A DNA stretch of 64,000 nucleotides from Sordariomycetes sp. S80-01Y. Its lineage: Eukaryota; Ascomycota; Sordariomycetes. How positions within the stretch are numbered: position 1 is the first letter of the stretch; every line of letters starts with the position of its first letter. The translations under genes and the position numbers were made by a program. The DNA lies in assembly GCA_037042185.1 (NCBI GenBank), contig JAXQJY010000031.1, positions 1,736,001 through 1,800,000 of the forward strand, in the 5' to 3' direction. Positions 53,160-64,000 of this stretch are shown piece by piece. The notes below the pieces were generated by a model. The model made no database searches, had not been told where the DNA came from, and was given only the letters and a program-made list of their open reading frames with translations.

Positions 53160-54263
53160 TCACAATGGTGGCCCAAAAGGATCGTCCACTTTCTCAACCT
53201 TCCTCCTCTTGACGTCCCTGTCATCTCCATCCTCGTCGCCGCCACCCTTCTCCTTGTTCAGCGCCTGCTCCCTCCTCGCCCTCTGCAGAGAAACGAGATC
53301 AACCCTATCCGGATCGCGGCATTTCTGCAGCTTTCGTCGCAGCGGCTTGAATGACTTCGACGTTTCCGGCTGTTGCACGTTAGCCCACATCCACGCCATT
53401 GAACAGCAGATACGTACAAGTGGCCAGTATTGCTCTTGCCTCTCAGGCGGTTCCTCCTCCAACATTCTCCTGCAGCCCTCAATGGCCCCAAAGATCTTGT
53501 CCCTCAGGTGGCTGTGCGCTCCGGTCGCGGTGTCGTCTCCCGTTCCTTGACCAGGTATTAACATGTCCACAAACTCCGGCTCAGCCATTTGCAACGCTGC
53601 CATGCATATTTGGCTCGGCGTATAGTGAAAGTACACATCTGTCATCGCCGCACTGAACTTCAAGATGGCCCTCGCCCTCGCATGGGCCTTCACGATCCTC
53701 CCTTCTTGCTCCCCGCCCAATCTCCTTCTTATCTCGAGAATCGTACCGTCCAACGCTCGATAGGGATGTCGTACGTCGAAGGCAAACCGTATTCCTTGAC
53801 AGAGCAGGTACTCCCCCGCAAGGATAGATTCTGGTTTTGCGCCTAGTTTCTCGACAAAGAGGCCCGTCATGTTGAAGTAGCCTTCCACCTTGCAGGCGAA
53901 AAATAGACTTGTTTTGAGCAAATCACCAGGGGGGTATGTCATTATCGAGTTCGTCACGTAGAATCTCCGGAAAAAAACGACCGCCGTACTGCGTACTTCG
54001 GTAGACAGGCCACAGAAGTCGGAGGCGGAGATGAGCTCGAAAGTGAAGAGACGCAGCAGCTGCTGCTCTTCATCGGCAGTAAGGAAGTCGGGAGCAGAGT
54101 TGGATTGGGCGGCCGTGCCATCGGAGGAGGAGCTGAGTCGCGGAGCAATCTGTTGTTGCGCGAGGGCGTTGGTCTTTGCACGCAGGTCTTGGAGGGCGGC
54201 AGGGGTGTAGCTCCAGAGACGGAATTGGGAGGATTTGCGGTAGCGTTCGTCTTCTGTCGCCAT
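53160..54263 (-). CDS. CCL1: Cyclin H of the TFIIH kinase (Ccl1)
   Basis: A 367-residue intronless protein. YRKSSQFRLWSYTP at residues 8-21 is the signature N-terminal helix of cyclin H. The first cyclin box has STAVVFFRRFYVTNSIMTYPPGDLLKTSLFFACKVE (conserved Lys and Glu of the kinase interface), then LGAKPESILAGEYLLCQGIRFAFDVRHPYRALDG; the second box has YTPSQICMAAL. The Lys/Arg-rich C-terminus (VKRRKVEK) is a nuclear localisation signal. With Kin28/Cdk7 it phosphorylates Ser5 of the Pol II tail at promoters. The ATG chosen starts the conserved helix; upstream frame is leader. Confidence 0.92.
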   Translation of the reverse strand: MATEDERYRKSSQFRLWSYTPAALQDLRAKTNALAQQQIAPRLSSSSDGTAAQSNSAPDFLTADEEQQLLRLFTFELISASDFCGLSTEVRSTAVVFFRRFYVTNSIMTYPPGDLLKTSLFFACKVEGYFNMTGLFVEKLGAKPESILAGEYLLCQGIRFAFDVRHPYRALDGTILEIRRRLGGEQEGRIVKAHARARAILKFSAAMTDVYFHYTPSQICMAALQMAEPEFVDMLIPGQGTGDDTATGAHSHLRDKIFGAIEGCRRMLEEEPPERQEQYWPLVRICCSMAWMWANVQQPETSKSFKPLRRKLQKCRDPDRVDLVSLQRARREQALNKEKGGGDEDGDDRDVKRRKVEKVDDPFGPPL

Positions 54264-54710
54264 TTTGAGAGAAGACCGCACGGGCGGAGGACTGAGGAGA
54301 GAGGAGAGTCGTGGTGGTGTTGGGGTGGAGGGCAGGTTGAAGCTGTAGCTGCCCTGGCATGTGAGCTCCAACATCCCGTACAAAAGTGGGCCGTGCGCGT
54401 CACAGTGTCGATGGCTATATACTGTACGCTCGTCGTGGACTAATGCCTGTCCAGGCTACAGATGAGCGATGAAAGACACGGCCAGGTGAGGTGAGGTATA
54501 TGAATTGATATCCCATTTCAAGAACAAATACATCTATTTGAAAGCACGCAAGTTTGTCGTAAGCATGGATTGGACAGGCCCGCCGTCTGTCGTAACACGT
54601 ACTAAAAATCAACCAAACGCCGTGTCATGTTAATTTCGTTGCCAGGCAAGCCGTGGGCTATCTCATCAGCTCTTCCACCAACGCCAGAGCCAGAAATCAA
54701 GCACATTTCA
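54264..54710. other. Intergenic stretch between cyclin H and the BAR gene
   Basis: 447 bases with the cyclin H promoter and the BAR-gene 3' end. Nothing else seen. Confidence 0.4.
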
Positions 54711-55999
54711 TCAGTATCCAATATTCTTCTTGGCCGGGACAGGAGGCGGCGCTGGCTTCTTTGCCCGGTTCACCGGCGGCGGTGGAGGAGGAGCCTTCTT
54801 GTGCAAAGCGCCCGTACTCCTGTTCAAGCTCCCATAGCTGGTCGCTGGACTCAAGCTCCTCTCGCCATAGTCAGGGCTGCCGCTCCCACTAGCAGTACTG
54901 GCATCGTCGCCAAATACATCCTCGCCTCTGCCGCCATACGTGGTACCGTCAGTGCGGACGCGTGTTAGGGGCACAGGAGGTGCCTGGGAGCGCGGCGCTG
55001 GCCGACCTTCCGAAGTCACGGCTCGCGAAATCGCAGGACGCGGCGGCTGCGGTGGCGCCGGGGCAGCGCCGCGGAAAGAGTGAGATGCCGTACGCAGACG
55101 AGGGGGTGCGACTTCGGGTTCTGGCTCCTCGTAAAGGGAGCTTTCGCGGGGGTCTTGCCAAGAGCGCGCAGTGTTGGAGCGGCTCCTGCCGGGCATCCTC
55201 AGGGAACGCGATCGTGGAGGCGACGTGGTGGGCTGGTACGTCCTCACGCTGCCGCCAGAAGAGATGGTCCCGCGGGCACGACGCAGCTCCTCTGCGCAAC
55301 GCTCGTGGAAATCCAGTTGAGCGTCGAGAAAGTCGTTCAACGCAGCCACGCTCTCGGCCTCTGCTTCCTTGATATCCTGCATGCGGCGGAAGACATCCTC
55401 GCTGGATTCCTCGAATTTGGCCTTGCAATTGTGGACTTCTTCTTCGATGCGGAAGTCATCCCGACGCGCCTTGTTCAGCTTGGCGGTACTGGCGTCGTAG
55501 GCGAGACGACGGTTTTCAAGCTTCTTGCGAGCGGCCTATGCCTGTTAGGAACGGTGTTGGGGGCAAAAAGAGGGACAGCACAAACCTGGTATTCCTTCAT
55601 CATTCCCATGCTCCTCTCAAGATTATCCCCCCAAGTACCGTTGACCTGCTCTACGAGGCCTTCTTGGAAGCCTGCGATTCTTTCGTTCGCCTGCCCAATG
55701 GCGACAAAGTTGTTCCCCAGTTCGGACTGGTGGTCGAACTCCTCGCCGTGCGCAGCCATTGTGCGTCCGAAGTAGCTCATGGGACTCCCACGCTCACGAT
55801 CCTCGAGGGCGTCGCAGCGTCGGCCAACCCAACGTGTGTAGGAAGCTGTAGACTTCTGGAGACGGTCCATACCCGCGTTGCGCATGGCCATCTCGGATTC
55901 AAGGCCGCGGAACTCTTCGTCGAGGGATGTTTGGGCGGAGGAGCCCATTTTCTCGCCTGCCCATTGGAAGGCGCGATCGAATTTCTTGGTGAGATGCAT
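54711..55999 (-). CDS. BAR-domain membrane-curvature protein with Pro-rich tail
   Basis: Exons 55999-55586 and 55535-54711 give 412 residues; the 50-base intron lies between codons (KEYQ/AARKK). The N-terminus LTKKFDRAFQWAGEKMG is the amphipathic start of fungal BAR proteins, and the helical region to about residue 235 includes RLQKSTASYTRWV, DNLERSMGMMKEYQ, KKLENRRLAYDAS and FLDAQLDFHERCAEEL. The rest is disordered, Ser/Arg/Pro-rich, and ends KKAPPPPPPVNRAKKPAP, a likely SH3 ligand, instead of having its own SH3 domain. It probably acts in endocytosis or actin patches. It differs from Rvs167, which ends in SH3. Confidence 0.85.
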
Positions 56000-58418
56000 G
56001 ATGCCGTAGTCTTTTGATGAGGCGTTGAAGGGTTCGTAGTGCTCAGGGAGGGAACAGAGATGAGCTCGAGCTGCCTGCAGCTGGTGTTGGAGCGAATGAA
56101 GGTCCTGAGGACAGATAGTTGTGTCGCTTCAACGAGGTTGGGTATCGTCAATGCCTGGTGAAATCGTTCGACACAGGGCAGGGTCTATGATAGCGGGAAT
56201 TGCTCGCGAACGGGGTGGTTGGCGGTCGGACTGACAACGTTAGGACGCCATTGATAAAGAACGAAGGGCCGCAAGGGTCAACAGAGAGGAGGAAGGTTCT
56301 TAATAGCCTCGATAGTGGAAATATAGTGGCGGCGACTCCCCCAAGCGGCCACCGTAGGCAGTTGGCAGGCAAGGCAGGGACAACTGAACCCGGCACGTCC
56401 AAGACCCTTGGGACCTGCCCCAGTAAACCGATACCCGGTGGTTGGTGGTGCATCGCCAGGCGGCTTGATTCGCCCCCTTGGGCGCATTCTGGCCCACATA
56501 TGCACTGTCACAGAATGGGGACCCCTGTTCCAGACCGGACCACTGCTCCTCCTCCTTTTCCCATCTTTGCCTCTTATTCTCGAGCCTGCATCCAACCTCC
56601 CACCGTCTGATTTCACGCAATGTCACGGCACACGGCCCTCGCACAATCGCTCTCCTCCATCGATGCGTGTCCTTCTTCAACTCAAGGCAAGGAGCCACCC
56701 GCTCTGGATCTGCACTGCCTCTGCAAATACGAGCCCCTGAACATCGTGATCCACGGCTTGATTCACGGCACCACGTCCAAGTTCCAGTGGACTTGTTCCA
56801 GATGTTCTTAGCGGCTCGCCAACCCCTGGGACGCCTCAACGGCCGCTAGCTTCTAGGTCGCCAGCACGGAAACAAGGTCGATATGGGGCGTTGCCCACTC
56901 AGGAACCCTCCCCCAACCGCCCGGGTGGATTTGGAGACTGTCCACAATTGTCGCGTCCTCTCTGTTACGAATGCTGCTGCGCCTCGTGGGTTGGTGTCAC
57001 TAACCGCCAATGCTTCCCTCGAGCGCTTGCTTGACGAGACATTCTTCATTGTTCCAACCATCAAAGCTGACAGGAGTTCCTTGGCTTGGCTCGCTCGAGA
57101 GGCGAAGAAAGTGAGGGTATTTCTTATCGAATCACCCCGCATCCCGTTCGCATTTGCCATTCATGCAGCCGCCTTTAGCCGCAGGGCGCCACAGGGGAGG
57201 GCCGACTTGACGGCAAGACAAAATTGGAGTGGCTCCGAAGCACGCGCGAATCGCCGTTCAAGCTCCAAAGTGCATGCAGAGGTCTGATGAATCTGCAAAG
57301 CATGATTGACGGACGTGCGATGAGAGGGTGGACCATTGACAAGGGTGTTTCAGGCGAGTGGTGGACGAGATGCTTGATTCATGTTGTCGATCCCCGCAAA
57401 GACCTCATCCAACTCCTCTAAATACCATGCGGGCAGATATTACTCGCTGATAGTCCCTCCGAGCCTCATTCGACACGTGAATGCTCTTTCTCAGTGAACG
57501 TTTTCCAGCACTGCTTTTCAACGGGCGTTCTCGCCAACAGCCTCCAGTTGGGTCTTTGCCTGAAGTGAATGGTGTTCTTGGCCAGTCCTTACCCGGAGGT
57601 CGCTCCGGCGGGAAGGAAGTTGGGGGAGCCGAGGACCAAGAACGGGACGGGACGGGTGAATCTGAGAAAATCTAGCATTTCGGTGCTTACTGCATGGCAT
57701 CATTCTTCGACGATGATCAAAGCCGTGCAGGAATAAAGACACAATCGTAGCATTGTTCAAAAGGCGCTGGTGTCAGGACCTATGTCCACACAGTTATAGT
57801 TCCAAAAGACGTCCAATCCGTGTAGTGCGCAGCACCTTCCGGTGCACCATCACTTATTGCCGACTCTCCAACGAAGCTATCAAGGAATCCCATTATACAA
57901 TAACGCCGTCAAAACTTAACGATGTTATGATGAACTTCACTTGACGTCGAGTTGAAAGTCTGGCCTCTCTTTCCGCGGAGTTTAGTGGAGCTCTAGAAAT
58001 GGACCATGAGCTTAACTGTAGACCTATAAAGTAAAGTCATAATGGAAAGCTATTGTTATCAAAGAGAGCACGAATTGGTCGGAACGAAGAAGCACCTAGC
58101 ACAGAGGCTGAGGCAGCCGAGGGGAAGCACGTGACCACCGTGACCAGAGGGACGCTAGTGAAAAGATCACGTGTCCTCCCACCCAGCGTTGCGCCACAGA
58201 AGCCCCGCTCTTGCTAACAGTTTTCTCGCGTTATGATTGGTACCAGCCACTCATTTTCGAGAGATCAGCCTCGTCGCCAACCTAACACGGTCAATCGCCT
58301 TTCCTTGCCTCATTCCTGTCTATTCCTCTTTCATCTCATCCAAGCTTCAATTCCATTTCAACCTCCTCACCTCCCGCTTGTTCGGCATAAACGCCCATTT
58401 CACCAAAAGATCCTCACT
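56000..58418. other. Long stretch without a supportable gene
   Basis: 2.4 kb between divergent genes. Frames at 56620-56811 (63 codons, with CLC and CSRC pairs) and 56883-57287 (134 codons) have ATG starts, but I cannot support them as genes. From about 57.7 to 58.2 kb the DNA is more AT-rich. Confidence 0.4.
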
Positions 58419-59261
58419 ATGCGCAACATGTGGTCCTCAATGCCGGCATTGGGCGCTCAAGGCGGACGTACCCCGGACTGGGTCTACTCCGAGGCCTCTA
58501 ACACACAGTAAGTTGGCACGCGTTGGTGGTCCTGTCCCCTCGAACTGACACAGGGCAGTCTCACAAACGACAAATCATGGTTCGAAAGCGATTTTGTCAC
58601 TTTTGAATCCTCCATCAACAACCCCAAGGCGTCCATCGCCAACATCCCTGTTTACGGCATTGGCACCGTGGTGTTGCCCGTCAAACAATCCCTACCAGGC
58701 CATGGCACCAGAGTCGTAGACAGTAGTCTCCGTCTCGAAAATGTTCTTTACGTTCCCGACTACCCCTGCAATGTCATTGGCAACCCAATCAAGGCCTTCA
58801 CCTCCATCCAGTTCAGCTCAATGACACCACGGGGCGCAATGGTCTACGGAGATGGCTCTATCGCTGCCATCTTCATGCCTGGGCGCAACTTCTACCAAGT
58901 CATGCTGCGCGAGCCGACCTTTGGCTCGTCATACCGCCCGTCGGTGCTGGATGAGAACCCCCAATACGGCTTCATGGTGCAGTTTGACTGGCCACAATCG
59001 GAGCAGCAGCGCTGGCGCTACGCCGAGGCGTCATTGCGCTCGCCACCTAAGATTGGGACTTCATTCACGAAGCCCGCGCTGGGAGCGCCCTTCGTCCCCG
59101 CATTGATGGATATCGATTCCACTCCAGCAAAGAAGACGCGGAAACGGGGTGCATGCGACGACGACTTCGACTGCTCGCCTCGCATGGTGAAAAGGTCGAG
59201 AGCGATGGACGAAATGGAGATCGGCACTCCTCCCTCTCCTTGGATTTCAGCTAGGGCCTAG
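58419..59261 (+). CDS. Protein with a Copia Pol-type beta-barrel domain, apparently domesticated
   Basis: Exons 58419-58507 and 58559-59261 give 263 residues; the 51-base intron splits the His codon in SNTH/LTND. The region WVYSEASNTHLTNDKSWF, then VYGIGTVVLPVK and LENVLYVPDYPCNVIG, has the order of the small beta-barrel (Pol_BBD) that precedes the integrase in Copia polyproteins: a W-x-x-DSGA-like start, a GxGTV strand and an L-x-NVLxVP strand. No reverse transcriptase, integrase or LTR is present, and the gene has its own intron and a basic/acidic tail (KKTRKRGACDDDFD, KRSRAMDEME), possibly nuclear. Function unknown. Confidence 0.7.
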
Positions 59262-60471
59262 ATGCTGAGGCGATCTCGATGAGCGAATGTCACATTTCAC
59301 TGGGTTTTGTCATTTGGGCGTACGAGAAAAGCGAAAGCAAGCGATGCGGAACAGCTCGCTAGGGATGGCCAGAGGCGTTCAGGTTGACTTTTTATTGATC
59401 GCTTTTGCGATCAGGCATGTAATTATCGGGGAAAGATGTACGAAGGGAGCACAAGTAAAGACAGGGGGCATCGCAAAATCGATCCAGATTGTACCAATTC
59501 AACGACTATTTCACCAATGGACCCTCCCTTCACAGCTCGGCCACCTCGCTTGCCGATTCGCCCACGTATCATTTCAAATCGAGGACGGCGCTCGTGAGAA
59601 ATTTAATCTCCACGCGACCAAACTCTTGGGACGCCACAGTCCGAAGCTTTCTTGTTCGTCCAACCGCTCAGCTGGACTTGCGACGAGACATTCTGGGTGA
59701 AAGAGAGCCCACCTGGCTGACTTGCTTCCCCACGCCGGTGAGGACTTGGGGCCTATGGAGTTAAGCGAGTACTCAGCTGTGAGCATGTATGAGTTTGTTT
59801 TTCTCCGCAACACGGACAGTTGTCGCACGTGGGATCTGCATTGGGCCCTGGCTGGCGGTGACTACCCAAGGCCTGCCTAGCGAGGCGACCACATGCAGAC
59901 GAGACCATGAGAAGCATTGCCACCCAAGCTGTTGAACTCCCAAATCCGAACGGCCGCCAGCTGCCAAATCTCCGGTCGTCTGCCATGCACGGTCGGCTGA
60001 CGCCGCCCGAGGCTGTGATTCCAGAGCGCACCACACCCGAGACACGTCTTCCGAATTCCATTAGGACCGCCATCGACATTTCTCAGGCTTCACACCTACA
60101 GAATCTCTTCAAAACTATTAGCAGTACTCTGCAGAGACGACTTGCGAACAGTTACCTTAAGCCACTTCTGACGTTCCATTTCGGCTCCGTCACTCCCGTA
60201 ACGTTTGGCTGAAGCATGTCTTACAGATCGACCACACAGCTTTCAGTCCAGGTAGACAACATCTGTTCCTCAATGCCTTCACTTCGCTTTGGTGTAAGCG
60301 ATGGAATTCAAATCGAGCACAGTCCACGTCGCGCAAGGATATACACACTCGGTCAGCTAGTCGTGGTCAGGGGCAGGAGGCTTATATCTTCAGCCCATCG
60401 ACGGTCTCGGTACCGGAAGTTTTACCCACGCAGCTACCTGTTCTCTCTCGTGAACTCACCGCACGGCCACT
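59262..60471. other. Intergenic stretch upstream of the GLEYA adhesin
   Basis: 1.2 kb without a supportable gene; the adhesin promoter should lie in the last few hundred bases. Confidence 0.4.
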
Positions 60472-62687
60472 ATGCTTATCCGAAAGGCTCCAGGTATAGG
60501 CTTTGCGGCTCTCGTTGTCCCGGCTGTTGCTTCCCTTTGTGCTGATGACAGCTCGATCGTCAAGATACAGCCTGTGCAAGTGGTTCTCGAGCAGCCTTTT
60601 GATGTCAGCGCGTATGTGGAGGACAACTGCGTCTTCACTGTCGACGATGGCGTCGAAGTCGAGGTTACCAATGCACCTACGACGCTGGTCACGCAAGTGA
60701 CGAAGACGGTTAGCTTCTGCACAACCGTTGAGGAGTGAGTCTCTCTCAGCAGGACGCGGCCTTTTCTGACCATCACTCCAGGGTTCAGGCATGCGGCACT
60801 AATGCTGACTTCGGCTCCATGGAGTCGCCCGCTCCTTTCGGTCTCCTGGGCGATATCGATATGGCTGACTACGACTGTCCAGTTGCCGGGAATCATGTCA
60901 CCGGTGCTGGCGCTGTGGCCACGCCCTTCACTCTCACCCTTCCTGACATCAACAATCAGAGCGGGGAAACCGTTTTGGTTCTTACACCAGGTGATGTACC
61001 TGCTGCTACCAAGGCGGTCAAGCCCTGGACTGGTCCTTGCATCACCATCACCGACGAGTGGGATGGCCCCGCGGCTACGACGTACACCATCGGGCCAGAG
61101 GTCCAGGAATCGCACGCCCCTGGCACCGCCATGGTACTTATCCCCGGAGGCAAAAAGCACGGTTCTGGCCACAAACCGCCTTGCAACGAGTGCGTGACCC
61201 TCACAAAGGTGGTCGAAGACTGCCCTACTCGTGTGAGCATCACAATCCTTCCCACTGGAACCAATACCGCAACCACGGTCATCATCCTCGACCCCACCGA
61301 CGTCCCCGGCTTTACCACCATCACGCGTCCCCTGCCCAGTGGTTCTGAAGCTATCACCGTCACTCTGGCTCCAGACGCTCCCGGTGACACGATTACCGTG
61401 ATCGTCTCCGAGCCCACAGATGCTGGCTTGACGACCATCACCCGGACTCTCACCAGCGGCTCCGATGCAGTCACTGTCACCCAGACCCCTGAAACCCCCG
61501 GCGGAACGACGACAGTCATCATCTCCGAGCCTAACCCGGGAAGCCCTGGTACCACGACCATCACCCGCCCTGCTGGCAGCGGTGATGATCTTTCCACCGT
61601 CACTCTCGTACCTGATAGCCCAGATGATACGGTCACTGTGGTTGTACCGGGGCCAACCGACCCGAATTTTACTACCATCACTCGTCCTCTGCCTGGCGGT
61701 ACGCAGACCGTTACCATCACTCAAACCCCTGATGAGCCTGACGGCACGACCACCGTCATCATCGGTGACCCGGACGTTACTACCACAATCACCGGACCTC
61801 AGATCAGTGATGGTGTCACTACCACTCCCATGACGGAGGAAATGCCCATGGAGACTGTCACTATTCCCAGCCCAACTTTCGTCTTCACCCCATCACCTGT
61901 TGAAAACCCACCTCCTGTTGACACTCCTGGGGGAGGGGATGGCGATGGCCCTGGAGATGATGGCGGCGACCCTGGAGGTGATGGCGGCGAGACTCCTGGA
62001 GACGGCGGCGAGACCCCAACGCCTGACCCAACTCCGGAGCCCGTTCCCTCCGTCCCTGACCAAGACTGTAACAATGTCGGCGTGGACTACGCTATTCAAC
62101 GCCACCTCTTCTCCAACAATGACCCTCCGGCGTTCTCCAGCTTCGACCCGACCTTCTTCGCTCGCAACCGTCCCGTCTTCATAGGCACGACCGACCGCAT
62201 CGGTATCCAGGCGCTCGGGCCGTTCTTTATCCCCTTCAGCATCTACGCCGACACACCTCCCCGCCAAATGGAATTCACCGCCGTCAACCATCAGGGGTAC
62301 CTCTACGCCCCCGTCACGGGGGACTACTCCATCTCAATCCCGTCTTCCGACGATATCACCTTCGTCTGGGTCGGCAGCGACGCCTTCCAGGGATGGAACC
62401 GGGCCAACGCCGACGTCGAGCAGAACTACGCGGGCAACGGCATCGAAGCCATCATCCCGCTCACGGCGGGGACCTTCACCCCGTTCAGGGTGCTGTGGGC
62501 CAACGCCCAGACCGATTACAACTTCAACTTTGAGGTCAGGGACCCTGATGGCAGGATTGTTGTCAACCGTGATGGCATTGGGTCCGAGATTCTGGTGAGG
62601 TTTGCTTGCGATGGAAGCACGCCTGCCTTCCCGGCCTGGGGCGATGAGAACCTGGTAGACGATGATGATTTTGTTACGGTATCTTAA
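60472..62687 (+). CDS. GLEYA-domain adhesin with Thr-rich tandem repeats
   Basis: Exons 60472-60734 and 60782-62687 give 722 residues; the 47-base intron splits a Glu codon. A signal peptide is followed by a Cys-containing N-terminal part. About four and a half repeats of roughly 38 residues come next, each with TTITRPLPSG-type and TVTLAPDAPGDT-type segments, then a Gly/Asp/Pro-rich linker. The C-terminal GLEYA domain (about 535-700) has FSIYADTPP, GYLYAPVTGDYSISIPSSDD, FVWVGSDAFQGW and LTAGTFTPFRVLWANAQ. GLEYA domains are lectin-like modules of surface adhesins. There is no GPI tail, so it may be wall-bound in another way or secreted. Confidence 0.88.
61290..61800 (+). repeat. Imperfect tandem repeats inside the adhesin gene
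   Basis: About four and a half units of roughly 110-115 bases coding for TTITRPLPSG-like blocks. Copy number may vary among strains. Confidence 0.7.
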
Positions 62688-62968
62688 GGGAGGGCAGGTT
62701 TCTATTACTTCTGCTTTCGATGGGTACTTGTTTGTTATTAGACGAACATATCTTAGGAAACGATAGTGTGCACCACTTAGATTGATCGATACTGGCTATT
62801 TAATCCTGCTTCAAGCCAATCCCAGGTAGATTCCCAAGGCATCAAGTCGCGTCTGGTAACGCGCATCGATTCCATCCCAGCTTTGGAAGTTTGCGCATGG
62901 AGTGAAGCAATGACGTACAGACTTCCGTTCGAGGTGACATGAGCCGTGAAGACCCTCTTACATGTTGA

Positions 62969-63874
62969 TCAGTAGTAAGCATCGCTCACCCCTCCATCAA
63001 CAACAAGACTAGCCCCAGTCGTGAACCCAGCCAACGGGCTCGCCAAGAACATGACGGCATTAGCAACTTCCTCCGCCTCGCCGTTCCGTCCCATCGGCAC
63101 CATCTTGCGAAGAGCCTCCTTGAAGTCCGGGTTGCCGGCCATGATGGAATGGAACGTGCTCAGCTCCTCGGTGCCGTCCGGCAGGATCGTGTTGGGCGTG
63201 GCGATCGGGCCAGGGATCACGGTGTTGACGCGGATGCCCTTCGCGGCCAGGGTCTTGGCGTAGCCCTTCCCGACAGTCGCCTGAGCCCGCTTGAAGGCAG
63301 GGTAAGGCCCCGTCAAGCTGGGGTGCTTAGCCTCCCAGCCCGCGAGGGAGGCGATGACAACTATGGAGCTGGTGTTGGGGTGCTTCTCGAGGTGGGGGAT
63401 TGTGGCCTCGATAAGGGTCACCAGGCCGAGGACGTCGGCATTGAAGGACGTTGTCCAGTCCTGAGGGGTGTTGGCATCAGCGCCAGGGGTAGCTGCGATG
63501 GTGTCAGTCGTAGGTTTCTCGGGACACCGGAGCAGAGCATACCATTTGCGACTACGATGTCGATCCGGCCAAACTCCTCAGCGGATCTCTCAACCCAAGT
63601 CTTGATGGCATCCTGATCGACCAAGTCGACTTTGGAGCCAACAGCGCGAGCGCCATCCTTTGCACCCTTGAAGCTGGCGAATTCGTCACCGCGCGTAGAG
63701 CGGCCGCAGTAGGAGACGTTGGCGCCCTCGGCCAGATAGCTCTTTGCAATGACGTGTCCGATACCTTTGTTTCCGCCTAGGTTGCTGTTAGACTGGATAC
63801 TATGCGTGATTCAAGTTGTATACCATACCTGTAACCAGAACGTGCTTGCCGGAGGCTTGTGGGGAGAAGGGCAT
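62969..63874 (-). CDS. Classical short-chain dehydrogenase/reductase
   Basis: Exons 63874-63829, 63776-63543 and 63492-62969 give 267 residues; introns of 52 and 50 bases join in phase (VTG/GNKGIG and VANA/TPGAD). The NAD(P) motif is TGGNKGIG near residue 15; the NAG-like motif is IVVANA; the catalytic Ser lies in VVIASLAGW and the YxxxK pair is YPAFK. IRVNTVIPGPIATPNT and VVDGGVSDAYY at the end are typical of Rossmann SDRs with a DGG tail. It oxidises or reduces an alcohol/ketone; the substrate is unknown. The Tyr-Pro-Ala-Phe-Lys spacing is intact, so it should be active. Confidence 0.9.
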
Positions 63875-64000
63875 GTTGACGGACGCCGGTGTGGTTTTTC
63901 TACGCGTTGCTGTTCTGTGATGTAGAGCTGAGAAAGCGGTGCCTCGATTGCATTTCTCCCTTCTATACTCTGGACGGGCTTTGCTTTCTTTTATACTTTG

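Noticed and set aside
52360-53163. 267-codon minus-strand frame
   Set aside because: Overlaps the cyclin H stop codon on the same strand and lacks any protein-like pattern; treated as 3' region.
56620-57287. Two plus-strand frames (63 and 134 codons), the first with CLC and CSRC pairs
   Set aside because: The Cys pairs hinted at a small zinc protein, but there is no further support and an equally long antisense frame exists.
60956-61720. 254-codon frame antisense to the adhesin repeats
   Set aside because: Val/Gly low complexity mirrored from the Thr-rich repeats.
1-64000. CRISPR array, riboswitch, insertion sequence or integrase
   Set aside because: Looked for direct repeats with spacers, terminal inverted repeats and transposase motifs; none seen, as expected for a fungal nuclear region.

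Overview
The window looks like nuclear DNA of a filamentous ascomycete (Pezizomycotina, most likely a Sordariomycete, though I cannot fix the genus). Genes are mostly single, on both strands, with introns of 46-99 bases carrying GTxxGT-like donors and CTAAC/CTGAC branch points. The gene set is typically fungal: Msb2 mucin, GLEYA adhesin, PREG/Pho80-type cyclin, Erv2, tyrosinase and a FAS1 GPI protein. I see 28 supportable protein genes (one cut by the left edge), one broken protease gene, one orphan frame and one intron-bearing tRNA-Leu.

0-12.6 kb: the end of an anion:cation symporter, an OCRL-type inositol 5-phosphatase divergent from the decapping factor Dcp1, a 45-residue secreted peptide gene with a spliced 3' leader, the CTD-kinase cyclin Ctk2, and the signalling mucin Msb2 with an unexplained two-helix reading frame just downstream. 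12.6-15.6 kb is a long leader/promoter stretch ending in tRNA-Leu(UAA). 16.9-23.4 kb: Erv2 sulfhydryl oxidase, a trypsin gene broken by an in-frame amber codon, a divergent pair of surface proteins (a Cys-rich single-pass protein and a seven-helix protein), and proteasome subunit beta-1.

25-41.6 kb: Pho80-type cyclin, a small secreted protein, a secreted tyrosinase, the second-largest RNA polymerase I subunit, Arl8 and threonine aldolase. 41.7-50.5 kb: a small secreted three-repeat protein, then a probable accessory catabolic block: a drug-type MFS carrier divergent from a TauD dioxygenase, an alpha/beta hydrolase and a sugar-type MFS carrier. A 12-base TATA-box sequence is shared by two of its promoters.

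50.6-64 kb: a two-domain fasciclin GPI protein, cyclin H (TFIIH), a BAR-domain protein, a host-like gene built from a Copia Pol beta-barrel domain, a repeat-bearing GLEYA adhesin and a short-chain dehydrogenase.

The core genes (Inp5, Dcp1, Ctk2, cyclin H, Rpa135, beta-1, Arl8) are housekeeping. They are mixed with surface and secreted genes (Msb2, GLEYA, FAS1, trypsin remnant, small secreted proteins), which is where the unusual observations sit. Gene models with introns were joined by reading splice sites and frame phase by eye; exon coordinates are given so they can be checked against RNA-seq.
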